Positions 45,387 to 53,986 of a DNA stretch of 64,000 bases are shown in pieces. The first letter of the stretch is position 1. Each line of letters opens with the position of its first letter. The DNA comes from Pseudomonadota bacterium (GTDB taxonomy: Bacteria; Desulfobacterota; Desulfobulbia; Desulfobulbales; Desulfurivibrionaceae): the NCBI GenBank assembly GCA_018830485.1, contig JAHJRQ010000007.1, forward strand, positions 1 through 64,000, in the 5' to 3' direction. Both the position numbers and the translations under genes were made by a program. The notes beneath the pieces were generated by a model. That model had not been told where the DNA came from, made no database searches, and worked only from the letters and a program-made list of their open reading frames with translations.

Positions 45387-45719
45387 ATGCCGAACCAGCC
45401 CAAGGTGTGCATAGCCAACCGCTCGCTCACCATAACGGTCAACCCCGCCTTCAGCCTGCTCAACAACTACCTGATGCAGAACATCCCCATCCAGACCCTC
45501 TGCGGCGGCAAGGCTGCTTGCGGCCGCTGCCGGTTCCGGGTGCTTGCGGGCGCATCCCACCTCAGCCCGGTGCGTCCGGCGGAAAAGGGTTGCCTCGGGG
45601 AAGCGCTGATCGCCGCGGGCTGGCGGCTCTCCTGCCAAAGCCATGCCCTGCGGGATATAACCATCGAGCTGCCTGGCCTGGAAGAAAAGCTCGACGGCCT
45701 TCCCCAATCTGCCGATTGA
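45387..45719 (+). CDS. [2Fe-2S] ferredoxin
   Basis: A 110-residue soluble ferredoxin. Cluster cysteines are in CGGKAACGRCRFRV and LSCQS, the Cys-x5-Cys-x2-Cys-xn-Cys pattern of plant/adrenodoxin-type proteins. AGGAG lies before the ATG. The following MreB paralogue starts 94 bases downstream. Pairing of a [2Fe-2S] protein with an actin-like ATPase recalls reductive activators of corrinoid proteins, but the neighbour here is clearly MreB-like, so this parallel is weak. Confidence 0.88.
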   Translation: MPNQPKVCIANRSLTITVNPAFSLLNNYLMQNIPIQTLCGGKAACGRCRFRVLAGASHLSPVRPAEKGCLGEALIAAGWRLSCQSHALRDITIELPGLEEKLDGLPQSAD

Positions 45720-45813
45720 TTCCACTGCAAAAACAACAACTTGCCATTTCCAAAAAGAATCTGTATGCTGACGGCAAAGTTTGCGTACCATAACCATTTC
45801 AGGACATGACGCC

Positions 45814-46848
45814 ATGCTCTCATGCTTTCGGCAAATACTTACCCAGCCCAGCATCGCCATTGATCTCGGCACGGCCAACACCAGAGTGTACGCCAGCCAG
45901 GGAGAGGACTTCCGCGAAGAGCCGTCCCTGGTCCAGCACATCCGCCAGGATCAGGAAGTTCAAGCTCCGGACGACTACTTCTCCTACCTCAACACCCAGT
46001 TCACCTCTTCCCCGTTGCGCGGCGGGGTGATTGTTGATATCCACAATGCCGTTTCCCTGCTGAAACCCCTGCTGAAACGGACGCGCACCGGCCTGCGGCA
46101 CCCGGTTTCGCTCACCTGCGCCCCCACCGACACCACGGAGCTTGAACGGAAACTGCTGACCAAGGCGGTCCGGGAAGCAGGCGCCTCCCAGGTGGCCATT
46201 ATTCCGGAGGTCTGGGCCGCGGCCATCGGCGCGGGGATCGACGTGACCCTCCCCTCCGCCCAGATACTCATCGACATCGGCGAAGGCGTCACCGACATGG
46301 CCGTGATCCGCGACGGGCAACTGGCCTTTGCCACGGCGACTCGCACGGCCTGCAGCGACCTGCAGAAAGCGATACGCTCCGCGATCATCTCCCGGCACAA
46401 GGTCTGCCCCGCCCACGCGGAGACGGAACGCCTGACCCACGAAATTGCCGCCTTGCAGCAGGGCAACAATGTGACCGTCCGGGATATCCCGGTGCTGGGG
46501 ATGGATATCATCCGCCGCCGGGAGGTGAGCATCGCGGTGCACAACCGGGAGATCCTCGACGCCATGGCTCCGGTGCTGGAAAAAATCCTCAAGATGATCG
46601 AAACAGGGCTCAAAAAACTTCCGGAAAACATCTCCTGCGAGGTCGTGGAATCCGGCATCTGTCTGACCGGGGGCGGCAGTTGCATCCTGGGCATGGACAG
46701 CCTGATCGGGGCACACACCGGCCTTGAGGTGCGGATCGCGCCGGACCCCATGCATTCGGTGATCAACGGGGCGATCCTGACCCTGGAGTACTGGAAGGGA
46801 AAAGAAAACTGGTGGGAGAATATCGGCTGGCCCTGCATTCCGGCATAA
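45814..46848 (+). CDS. MreB-like actin-family protein
   Basis: A 344-residue actin-fold ATPase. Phosphate-1 motif IAIDLGTANTRVY; GGVIVDIHNAVSLL and TTELERKLLTKAVREAGASQVAIIPEVWAAAIGAG match MreB; phosphate-2 is ILIDIGEGVTDMAVI and adenosine motif is LTGGGSCILGMDSL. It is more divergent than housekeeping MreB and is not next to mreC/mreD, so it is probably a paralogue. It could position a membrane process linked to the upstream CarS-phosphoesterase gene; this is inference. ATG 45814 has AGGA ten bases upstream. Confidence 0.86.
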   Translation: MLSCFRQILTQPSIAIDLGTANTRVYASQGEDFREEPSLVQHIRQDQEVQAPDDYFSYLNTQFTSSPLRGGVIVDIHNAVSLLKPLLKRTRTGLRHPVSLTCAPTDTTELERKLLTKAVREAGASQVAIIPEVWAAAIGAGIDVTLPSAQILIDIGEGVTDMAVIRDGQLAFATATRTACSDLQKAIRSAIISRHKVCPAHAETERLTHEIAALQQGNNVTVRDIPVLGMDIIRRREVSIAVHNREILDAMAPVLEKILKMIETGLKKLPENISCEVVESGICLTGGGSCILGMDSLIGAHTGLEVRIAPDPMHSVINGAILTLEYWKGKENWWENIGWPCIPA

Positions 46849-46921
46849 GGCCGGAAAAATGAGCTGGAAAATGGCGCCGGACGCGCTGCACCAATAAGCC
46901 GGAAGGCGGAACTACCAGGCG

Positions 46922-47104
46922 CTAACGAAGCTCAATGGCGCTGACCGGGCAGGAGGACGCAGCCTCTTCGCAATCGCAGGTATGGCATTGGTCCGGCCCG
47001 ATCACCCACGATATATCATCCCGCAATTCAAAAACCGCAGGACACAATTCCACGCACACTCCGCACCCGATGCACAGATCCTGATCCACTGTCGGCGTTG
47101 CCAT
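46922..47104 (-). CDS. Mono-cluster [4Fe-4S] ferredoxin
   Basis: A 60-residue ferredoxin with CIGCGVCVELCP near the start, a distal CP (SSCP) and an extra CHTCDC. This is the same class as the gene at 20628 but with a richer cysteine set. AAGGAG lies before the ATG. Cytoplasmic electron carrier. It follows the cupin gene at 47136 in the same direction with a 31-base gap. Confidence 0.9.
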   Translation of the reverse strand: MATPTVDQDLCIGCGVCVELCPAVFELRDDISWVIGPDQCHTCDCEEAASSCPVSAIELR

Positions 47105-47135
47105 GGTTCTCTCCTTGGTTATGGTACGAGCCGAA

Positions 47136-47669
47136 CTATTTCCCCTGATCCCGGAACCCTTCCCGGATCATCCGATATGTGCCGCTTGGTGTATCCAGAT
47201 CATAAATATTGAAGTTGGTCCGCATGTCGAGCCCCTCGTAATGCACGGCAAAATTGAGCGAGGCCGAGCCTTCCGGGCCGCTGACGATGCGGTGGAACAC
47301 ATACCGCGGCCAAACCAGCATGGCAGGCTCGTCGAGCAGCACCTTGCCGCCCTGGATAATCTGGCTGGGGGTGACGGTGAAGCTCTCCATGCCGTGCGCC
47401 TGGATGTAGATATCCACCTGCCGCGTGCCGTGGAGAACGATGAGGTTGTCGTCCTGGTGGGGATGCATGTACCAGGGCCGGGCCACCTCGCCCACCGGCC
47501 CCGGGGAAACCGCGCTCTTTTCGTGCAGTACCCGGTCGATGGCGTCGATCCGGGGCAAACACCCCATGGGCACGTTGTCGAAAACCACCCCCGGGGTACG
47601 GCGCAGCAACTTCAGGGGAATGATCCGGTAAAAATCCTGCACTTCCTTGAATATTTCATAATCTGCCAT
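47136..47669 (-). CDS. Cupin-like protein
   Basis: A 177-residue protein, AAGGAG before the ATG. The pattern WYMHPHQDDNLIVLHGTRQVDIY followed about 45 residues later by LVWPRYVFHRI fits a cupin beta-barrel with two-histidine plus acidic metal ligands. No catalytic assignment is possible. It lies upstream of a ferredoxin and may form a two-gene unit with it. Confidence 0.65.
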   Translation of the reverse strand: MADYEIFKEVQDFYRIIPLKLLRRTPGVVFDNVPMGCLPRIDAIDRVLHEKSAVSPGPVGEVARPWYMHPHQDDNLIVLHGTRQVDIYIQAHGMESFTVTPSQIIQGGKVLLDEPAMLVWPRYVFHRIVSGPEGSASLNFAVHYEGLDMRTNFNIYDLDTPSGTYRMIREGFRDQGK

Positions 47670-47718
47670 GTTGAGCTCCTTTGTCTTGACTATTGCTTCG
47701 GTGGTTAACTATCTAAAC

Positions 47719-47783
47719 CGTCATTCCCGCGCAGGCGGGAATCCAGTCGAATGGATGCCCGACGGAAGCATTCGGGCATGACG
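47719..47783. repeat. Short palindromic repeat (CGTCATTCCCG type)
   Basis: A 65-bp unit with ends CGTCATTCCCG (47719) and CGGGCATGACG (to 47783) and an inner CCCGCGCAGGCGGGAATCC hairpin. Units beginning CGTCATTCCCGC and containing GCGGGAATCCAG are common between genes in many bacteria. It lies upstream of dgkA. Confidence 0.7.
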
Positions 47784-47927
47784 CATTTAATCGTCGAGTC
47801 AATAAAACCCGGGGATGGACTTTTTCAATATCCCTGCTATATTGTGACAGTTTTCGCGGCATGGTGCAAGAGAACCTCGCATCGAGCCGCCAACCCTGCA
47901 TTTGCCCGCGATACCGAGGAGAGCATC

Positions 47928-48290
47928 ATGGACAAACATAGCGGCGCGGGGTTCGCCCGGATTCGCAACGCCTTCGGCTGGTCCATGGCAGGACTCGCCG
48001 CCACCCTGAAGCACGAAAAGGCCTTTCAGCAGGAACTCGCACTGTGCATCATTCTGGCTCCCCTCGGGCTCTGGCTGGGCGAAACCGGCGTTGAAAAAGC
48101 GTTGCTCGTGGGCTCGCTTTTTCTGGTGCTGATCGTCGAGATCCTCAACAGCGCCATCGAAGCGGTGGTGGACCGTTTCGGCACCGAGCACCATCCCCTG
48201 TCCGGACGGGCAAAGGACATGGGCTCCGCCGCCGTGTTCCTCACCCTGGCCAATGTGGCGCTGGTCTGGCTCCTGGTTCTCGTTTTCTAA
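47928..48290 (+). CDS. dgkA: Diacylglycerol kinase
   Basis: A 120-residue integral membrane kinase that phosphorylates diacylglycerol to phosphatidate. ATG 47928 follows GAGGAG; an in-frame extension from 47751 crosses a repeat and is rejected. Three membrane helices and the signature EILNSAIEAVVDRFG are present, followed by GRAKDMGSAAVFL. Standard length. Confidence 0.95.
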   Translation: MDKHSGAGFARIRNAFGWSMAGLAATLKHEKAFQQELALCIILAPLGLWLGETGVEKALLVGSLFLVLIVEILNSAIEAVVDRFGTEHHPLSGRAKDMGSAAVFLTLANVALVWLLVLVF

Positions 48291-48415
48291 TCGCGAAAAA
48301 TATCCCACATTGTGGCACACACTTTCCTTGACAACAACTCGCCGGTCGGGAATAATCACGATCTGTCGATACAGCATACTATCTTGTTATTACGAGCTTA
48401 GACACAGGTAGACCC

Positions 48416-50164
48416 ATGAACAACACCCCCATCCGCCCCGCCGACTGCCTCAAACACTATACCCTGGATCAGGACAAGGTCTGCAGCCCCATGGAGACGG
48501 TGAACCGCTTCAAGGCACGGCTCAAGGAAGTGAATCTGGACATCCTCCAGGAGGTGCGCCGCATCGACAACGGCAGGCTGGACATTCCGGTCTATTTCAG
48601 CGTCTGCGGCAAGGATGCCCGGGCGGTGATCGGCAACAAGAAGCAGATGGGCAAGGGCAGCTCGCCGGAGCAGTCCCAGGCCAGCGCCTGCATGGAACTG
48701 GCCGAGCGGTTCAGCTTTTTTTCCTTCAAGCAAAACGAAGCAAACTTCATCACCGACACCTACGCCAATCTCAAACAATCCGGCCAGCCGCTGCTCCCTC
48801 TGGTGCGTCTTCTGCTCTCGGTGCATGACGAGCACACCGACATCGCCACCCTGGAGCGGCTCATTGAGGATATCCCCATCCAGTGGACCTGGGGTACCAA
48901 CCTCAACAGCGGCGAGGTGCTGCTGGTGCCCTTCAGCTGGTTTTACGCGATCAACGAGTTCAACGGGCCCTCGGCGGGCAATACTTACGAGGAGGCCATT
49001 CTCCAGGGGATCAGCGAGCTGGTGGAGCGGCATGTCTGCTCGCTGGTCAACCACCACCGCCTTTCCACCCCGGCCATCGACCCGGACTCCGTTACCGACC
49101 CGGTGGCCCGCGAGCTGCTGGACAAGTTCAGCAAAAACAACATCGAGCTCTACCTCAACGACTTCACCCTGGACACCGGTATCCCCACGGTGGGGGCGCT
49201 GGCCATCGACCGCTCCACCTTCCCTGCCACCAGCGAAATCGTCTATACGGCGGGCACCACTCCGGACCCGGAAAAGGCCCTGATCCGGGCGATCACCGAG
49301 GTGGCCCAACTGGCCGGGGATTTCAACTCCCAGGCCAACTACGTGGCCAGCGGGTTGCCCAAGCCCCTGTCCATGGACGAGGTGCGCTACCTCACCGAGA
49401 CGGAATCCACCATCTCCATCCACGACATGCCGCAATTGAGCGACAACAACATGCGGATCGAGATCGAGCGCTGCCTGGCCGCCCTCTCCCGCCTCGGTCT
49501 TGAGGTGCTGGTGGTCAATACCATGCACGAAAAACTGCAGGTTCCGGCGATCTACACCATCATCCCCGGCTGCCATTTCCGGGAGCGCTCCCGGATCAAC
49601 AACGTGGGGCTATTTGCCGCCAAGCTGGTGACCGAGCGCATTGACGACGCGGACGAGCAGCTCGTCCAACTCCTCAAGATGCAGCAACATCTGCCGGACG
49701 CCTATTATCTGGAATATTACCTCGGCAAGAACATGCAGGCCCGAGGGCAAGTTGCCTTGGCCGTGGCGCATCTGGAGCGGGCTCTGACTCTACAGCCGGA
49801 AGAGGAGGATATCCCCTACATCTATTCCCACCTGGGTGACTGCCTGAAGGATATGGAGGAGTACGACCGGGCCATTACCGCTCTGCGAAAGGGGATGGGA
49901 CACGACGAGGAACGGCCGGACATCCACAACCTGCTGGGGTTCTGCCATTTCAAGCGGGATGAGTACAAAACAGCCATCGCCCATTTCCACCGGGCAGTGG
50001 AGCTGAACCCGGCCTCGGCCATTGACTACGCCAATCTGGGCGTCAACCACCGCAGGCTCGGCAACAACGGAGAAGCGGCCCGCTACTTCGAGCTGGCCCT
50101 TGATCTGGACCCGAGCATCGAGTTTGCCCGGAGCCATCTGGCGGAGTTGGCAGCAGGCAACTGA
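48416..50164 (+). CDS. YcaO-domain protein with C-terminal TPR repeats
   Basis: A 582-residue protein. Residues about 1-390 form a YcaO domain, an ATP-dependent cyclodehydratase/thioamidation fold: SPEQSQASACMELAERFSFF, ILQGISELVERHVCSLVN and PEKALIRAITEVAQLAGDFN carry its ATP-binding Glu residues. Residues about 420-580 are TPR helices (YIYSHLGDCLKDMEEYDRAITAL and two more repeats). No precursor peptide, dehydrogenase or partner TfuA gene is adjacent, so it is more like the non-RiPP YcaO group that acts on ribosomal or other protein targets. Function unproven. Confidence 0.87.
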   Translation: MNNTPIRPADCLKHYTLDQDKVCSPMETVNRFKARLKEVNLDILQEVRRIDNGRLDIPVYFSVCGKDARAVIGNKKQMGKGSSPEQSQASACMELAERFSFFSFKQNEANFITDTYANLKQSGQPLLPLVRLLLSVHDEHTDIATLERLIEDIPIQWTWGTNLNSGEVLLVPFSWFYAINEFNGPSAGNTYEEAILQGISELVERHVCSLVNHHRLSTPAIDPDSVTDPVARELLDKFSKNNIELYLNDFTLDTGIPTVGALAIDRSTFPATSEIVYTAGTTPDPEKALIRAITEVAQLAGDFNSQANYVASGLPKPLSMDEVRYLTETESTISIHDMPQLSDNNMRIEIERCLAALSRLGLEVLVVNTMHEKLQVPAIYTIIPGCHFRERSRINNVGLFAAKLVTERIDDADEQLVQLLKMQQHLPDAYYLEYYLGKNMQARGQVALAVAHLERALTLQPEEEDIPYIYSHLGDCLKDMEEYDRAITALRKGMGHDEERPDIHNLLGFCHFKRDEYKTAIAHFHRAVELNPASAIDYANLGVNHRRLGNNGEAARYFELALDLDPSIEFARSHLAELAAGN

Positions 50165-50189
50165 TCAGTTTGAGGTTGCCCTGCTGTCT

Positions 50190-50372
50190 CCCATTGGCAC
50201 GCAGCCGAGCACCGGAGAGGCTGCCGAAAAAGGGATTTGCACTGTTTGAGCGAAGCGAGTTTGCAAAGCCCCGGCAGCATCGAGGAGCGCAGGGCATCCC
50301 GCCAGCGGCGGGACAAGTGACACGGGTGCCTTTTCTTTGGTTCGTTTCTTTGGGCAAGCAAAGAAATGAACA
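50190..50372 (-). repeat. Partial copy C of the dispersed structured element
   Basis: Matches the right half of copies A and B, starting at the CCCATTGGCA arm and ending in TTTGGGCAAGCAAAG. It keeps the GCTGCCG/CGGCAGC stem and TCCCGCC-AGC-GGCGGGA hairpin. The apical helix is GGGATTTGCA/TGCAAAGCCC (50232-50241, 50262-50271), which leaves one A-G mismatch, and the apical loop is re-formed as GCGAAGC. Begins 19 bases after the stop of the minus-strand methyltransferase; the left half is missing. Confidence 0.88.
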
Positions 50373-50391
50373 GAAGCGATGGCACAATAAT

Positions 50392-51126
50392 TCACCCCGC
50401 ATACATCGCCGCCATCTCCACCGTATACGGACCACCCTTCTCCTGAGAGATACAAAACTCCGGCAGCACTTCCAGCCCCTCCCCTCCATCCTTCACCGCC
50501 TCCACCAACACCAGCCCGGCGTCCGCTTCGGGATAGGGATGCACCCTCTGCAACCGTTTCGGCGCAAGCCCATTTCCCCGCAAAACACCAAGCAGGTGTT
50601 CTTCCCGCGCCGCCGGGTAGACAAAAGCCGCCCTCCCTCCGACCTTCAAGGCAAAAGATGCAGCCCCAGCCATCTCCCCAATCCCGCCAAGAATCTCGTG
50701 CCGGGCCTGTGATCGTTCGGTTCCCGGATGATGGCGACCGCTTGCGGTCGGGTAATAGGGAGGATTTGCCGCCACCCAGTCAAAAGTGTTCGGGGGCAGC
50801 AGGATGGCAATGCGGCGGCAGTCGCCTTCGACAACCGTAACCCGGCTCTCAAGGGAATTGATGACCACGTTCCGGCGGACAACCTCGGCCAGGCGCGGCT
50901 GCAACTCAAGGGCGACAAGGGTGGTGGCAGGATAACGGTGGGAGAGGATCAGCGAGACAATCCCGCATCCGGCGCCCAGATCAAGAATCCGGGCCTCGGG
51001 TTCCGGGGCGAGGAAATGGGCGAGGAGAACGGCATCCACGGAAAACCGGTAGCCCTGCCGAGGCTGCAGACAGCGCAGCTTGCCGCCAAACATGGGCTCT
51101 TCGCTGAACTTCGCGGAAAAAGCCAT
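50392..51126 (-). CDS. TrmN6-like methyltransferase (tRNA/protein N-methyltransferase, NPPY type)
   Basis: About 244 residues from ATG 51126; ATG 51093 is possible and neither has a strong ribosome site. FGGKLRCLQPRQGYRFSVDAVLLA is typical of tRNA1(Val) A37 N6-methyltransferases. SAM motif ILDLGAGCGIVSL and catalytic VAANPPYYP are present. It probably modifies tRNA adenine; target not established. Convergent with the YcaO-TPR gene across repeat copy C. Confidence 0.87.
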   Translation of the reverse strand: MAFSAKFSEEPMFGGKLRCLQPRQGYRFSVDAVLLAHFLAPEPEARILDLGAGCGIVSLILSHRYPATTLVALELQPRLAEVVRRNVVINSLESRVTVVEGDCRRIAILLPPNTFDWVAANPPYYPTASGRHHPGTERSQARHEILGGIGEMAGAASFALKVGGRAAFVYPAAREEHLLGVLRGNGLAPKRLQRVHPYPEADAGLVLVEAVKDGGEGLEVLPEFCISQEKGGPYTVEMAAMYAG

Positions 51127-51253
51127 TCGACGAGAATCACTCTGTGTAGCCACGTTAGTAAATTTTCTCGCCAAGGCGCAGAGACCGCACAGAAAAACCT
51201 TGTTTTTCAATTGTTCTCTTTGCGCGCTCCGCGTCGCTGCGAGATGTATTAAA

Positions 51254-52618
51254 TCAGGAAGGAATTTTCTCTTCGGGCACGACCTTATTAAGCAGCAGCC
51301 CGGTGAGCAGCTTGGGGTAAAAATAGGTGGACTTGTGCGGCATGACCAACCCCTCGTCCGCCACCCGCTTCACCTGGGACACCAGGGTCGGGTTCATCAG
51401 AAAGAGCAGGGGGCTGCGGTCGGAGTTGCTCTCGCCCTCCTTGATCGCAACATCCATGGCGGTATCCGGATCGCTGTAATACTCCACCAGACCCTCCTTT
51501 ACGCACCGATCATGACCAAGCTGCAGCAACCCCTCGATGATGAGGTCGGAGAGGATCACCACATCCAGCTCGCGCAGGGAGGCGGGCTGCTTGGCGCCGA
51601 GAGCCTCGTCGATCACCCCGTCCCGCAGGTTCAGGAGCAGACAGCGATCCTCCTGGGGATGGTACAGGCCAAACATCGTGGCCGCGCCGGCATTTTCCGC
51701 CATGCGGGAGAGAACCTCGGTCATCAGGGTCTCGCGGGAGCCGCCGGTAATCTCCTCCACGATAAAGCTCAGCGCAAGCCTGGCCCTCAACCCGTCCAAG
51801 GAAACCGCCTCGGGCATCCGCACCAGCCGGTGGGTGGGAAGCACGGACAGGCCGGGATCTTCCATGCCGCAGAGATACATCATCGTGTGGTTGTAAGGAC
51901 TGTCAGCAGGCACCTCGCCCAGCCGCTCCCGCATCAGGGCGCGGAACTGGAGGGCGGTGGTGTAGCGGTGATGGCCGTCGGCGATGTAGAGGGATTTTTC
52001 CGCGAACTGCGCCCGGACCTGAGCCAGGATCGCCGGATCGGTCACTCCCCAGATGGTATGGTGGCAGCCGTCGTGATCGGTAACGCTGGCCAGGGGCTCG
52101 GCGGAGCGCCCGGATTCCAGCAACGCCAAAATCCGGCCATCCGCATCGGGGTACAGGGAAAAGATCGGGCTGAACTGGGCATGGCAGGTGTCCAGCAGGC
52201 TGAGCCGGTCGGAGGTGACACCGGAAAAGGTCTTCTCGTGGGGCTTGACAACCCCCTCGGCAAACTCGGCCAATTGCACCAGGCAGAGCAACCCCTTGCG
52301 GGTAAGACGCTTACCCGAGGGAATGGAATACTCGGTGTGATACAGATAGATGGCGGGTTCGCTGTCCCGGACCAGCACCCCTTCCTGCTGCCATTTCACA
52401 AAGGTTTCCTTGGCCTGCTGGTAGCGGCTCTCGGTCAACTGCTCGGCATTGACGTTCTTGCTCAGATCCAGATGGATCATATTGTAGGGATTCTTGGCGG
52501 CAAAGGCGGCCTGGGCCTCATTGTTGATCACGTCATAGGGGGGAGTGACCACATCTTCCAAGTGCTGAATCTTGGCCGGGTTGTATCGAAGGGCGCGAAA
52601 GGGCGCGATCAAAGCCAT
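51254..52618 (-). CDS. DUF1015 family protein
   Basis: A 454-residue protein, AAGGAG before the ATG. Start ALIAPFRALRYNP with TPPYDVI, and the core YIADGHHRYTTALQFRALMRE, are hallmarks of DUF1015. The family is widespread and cytoplasmic; I cannot give a reliable reaction. It stands alone, about 130 bases downstream of the methyltransferase start. Confidence 0.9.
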   Translation of the reverse strand: MALIAPFRALRYNPAKIQHLEDVVTPPYDVINNEAQAAFAAKNPYNMIHLDLSKNVNAEQLTESRYQQAKETFVKWQQEGVLVRDSEPAIYLYHTEYSIPSGKRLTRKGLLCLVQLAEFAEGVVKPHEKTFSGVTSDRLSLLDTCHAQFSPIFSLYPDADGRILALLESGRSAEPLASVTDHDGCHHTIWGVTDPAILAQVRAQFAEKSLYIADGHHRYTTALQFRALMRERLGEVPADSPYNHTMMYLCGMEDPGLSVLPTHRLVRMPEAVSLDGLRARLALSFIVEEITGGSRETLMTEVLSRMAENAGAATMFGLYHPQEDRCLLLNLRDGVIDEALGAKQPASLRELDVVILSDLIIEGLLQLGHDRCVKEGLVEYYSDPDTAMDVAIKEGESNSDRSPLLFLMNPTLVSQVKRVADEGLVMPHKSTYFYPKLLTGLLLNKVVPEEKIPS

Positions 52619-52968
52619 TGTTGTGTCTCCTTGCCCCTCCGGGCAGAGCGTGCGCCCAAACCTGTCGGCAATTGCTCCCGGTGGTCATGAACCGGTTGAC
52701 TTCCCTTGGGGGAATATATATGTTTTGTTGACTATGCCAGTAGAGCTTCTTGCAAAAGTCTTGCTTGTGGTTCGACAGGCTCACCAGGAACGGAAAGATC
52801 ACTGATTTCGATGTAGCTACCGTTCACCCTGAGCTTGTCGAAGGGTGTTTTCGAAGTTTTGCAAGAGCCTCTTTACATAGTAAAAAAACACCCATATTTC
52901 AAGTGGACATTGTACCCGGACCGTAAACTTTTACAAACGAACTTTTCCCATACTCAAGAGGTGTTACC
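52619..52968. other. Intergenic region between DUF1015 gene and queD
   Basis: Holds the palindromic element 52742-52870. After it, an AT-rich leader (about 52880-52965) with AGAGGTG before ATG 52969 probably carries the queD promoter; TTTACA at 52872 is a weak -35. I looked for a preQ1-type riboswitch, plausible before queuosine genes, and saw none. Confidence 0.45.
52742..52870. repeat. Palindromic element with nested inverted arms (TTCGACAGGCTCA type)
   Basis: Outer arms CTTGCAAAA (52749-52757) and TTTTGCAAG (52857-52865) enclose inner arms TTCGACAGGCTCA (52771-52783) and TGAGCTTGTCGAA (52830-52842). Inner arms match those of the element at 43834-43920. The whole forms a cruciform-capable 120-bp unit between genes. 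Confidence 0.78.
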
Positions 52969-53340
52969 ATGTACGATATCTTCACCCGCACCCATTTTTC
53001 CTCGGGCCACCACCTGCGCAACTATCCCGGCAACTGCGAGCGTCCCCACGGCCACAACTGGAAGGTGGAGGTGACGGTGCGCGCCACCGAGCTGGACGAA
53101 CTGGGCATGGGCATCGACTTCAAGAACCTGAAAAAGGCGGTAAATGTGATCATGGAGGATCTCGACCACCGCGATCTCAACGAGCATCCGGCCTTTCAGA
53201 AGAAGAACCCCTCTTCGGAAAACATCGCCGCCTATATCTTCGAACAACTCAAGGAAACCCTCACCACCGAGCGCTACCGCCCCTACAGCGTCACGGTCTG
53301 CGAAACGGAGAACTGCTGCGTGACCTACCGTGAGGGATGA
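52969..53340 (+). CDS. queD: 6-carboxytetrahydropterin synthase QueD
   Basis: A 123-residue T-fold enzyme that converts dihydroneopterin triphosphate to 6-carboxytetrahydropterin for 7-deazaguanine (queuosine) synthesis. Zinc histidines in THFSSGHHLRN and RPHGHNWKV, catalytic Cys in NCERPHGH, and LDHRDLNEHPAF are present. AGAGGTG precedes the ATG. Its stop overlaps the queE start by 11 bases. Confidence 0.94.
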   Translation: MYDIFTRTHFSSGHHLRNYPGNCERPHGHNWKVEVTVRATELDELGMGIDFKNLKKAVNVIMEDLDHRDLNEHPAFQKKNPSSENIAAYIFEQLKETLTTERYRPYSVTVCETENCCVTYREG

Positions 53341-53986
53341 GCCCATCCTGCACATTTCCGAGATCTTTCACAGCATCCAGGGGGAGTCTTCCTATGCGGG
53401 CTACCCCTGCCTTTTCTTCCGGCTCTCCGGCTGCAACCTGCGCTGCTCCTACTGCGACGCCAAATACACCTACGAGGAACCAGCAACCCCCACCCCGCTC
53501 GACACCCTGCTGACCGAAGCGGCGCGACACCCCAAGGCCCTGATCGAGATCACGGGCGGCGAGCCCCTATTGCAAGTCGGGGTCTACCCGCTAATGGAGG
53601 CGCTGCTTGCCGCTGGCCGCACCGTGCTGCTGGAAACCAACGGCAGCCTCAGCATTGCGCGGGTGCCGCGGGAGGTGGTGAAAATCCTCGACCTCAAATG
53701 CCCGGACAGCGGGATGGCCGAAAAGATGGACCTTGCCAACCTTGATCTGTTGGCGCCCCACGACGAGATCAAGTTCGTGGTGAGTTCCCGCACTGACTAC
53801 GACTGGGCCAGGGCAATGATGACAGAACACCGGTTGGCCGAAAAGGCCAAGCTGATCCTCTCCCCGGTTATCAGCCGCCTTGCGCCCGCCCTGATGGCCC
53901 AGTGGCTCATGGCCGACGCGCTCCCGGCCCGGCTCCAGCTCCAGCTCCACACCCTGCTCTGGCCGGGAATGAAGTGTGGAGTGTGA
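53330..53986 (+). CDS. queE: 7-carboxy-7-deazaguanine synthase QueE
   Basis: A 218-residue radical SAM enzyme acting after QueD. GTG start at 53330 overlaps queD, consistent with coupling. EIFHSIQGESSYAGYPCLFFRLSGCNLRCSYCD contains the Cys-x3-Cys-x2-Cys cluster; EITGGEPLL and the C-terminal QLQLHTLLWPG are diagnostic. queC and queF are not in the window. Confidence 0.94.
   Translation: MRDEPILHISEIFHSIQGESSYAGYPCLFFRLSGCNLRCSYCDAKYTYEEPATPTPLDTLLTEAARHPKALIEITGGEPLLQVGVYPLMEALLAAGRTVLLETNGSLSIARVPREVVKILDLKCPDSGMAEKMDLANLDLLAPHDEIKFVVSSRTDYDWARAMMTEHRLAEKAKLILSPVISRLAPALMAQWLMADALPARLQLQLHTLLWPGMKCGV

Noticed and set aside
45387-46848. Corrinoid-protein reductive activator pair (ferredoxin plus actin-like ATPase)
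   Set aside because: The ATPase aligns with MreB across all motifs, and no corrinoid methyltransferase lies nearby.
52871-52968. preQ1 riboswitch before queD
   Set aside because: No small hairpin followed by an A-rich pseudoknot partner could be drawn in this leader.
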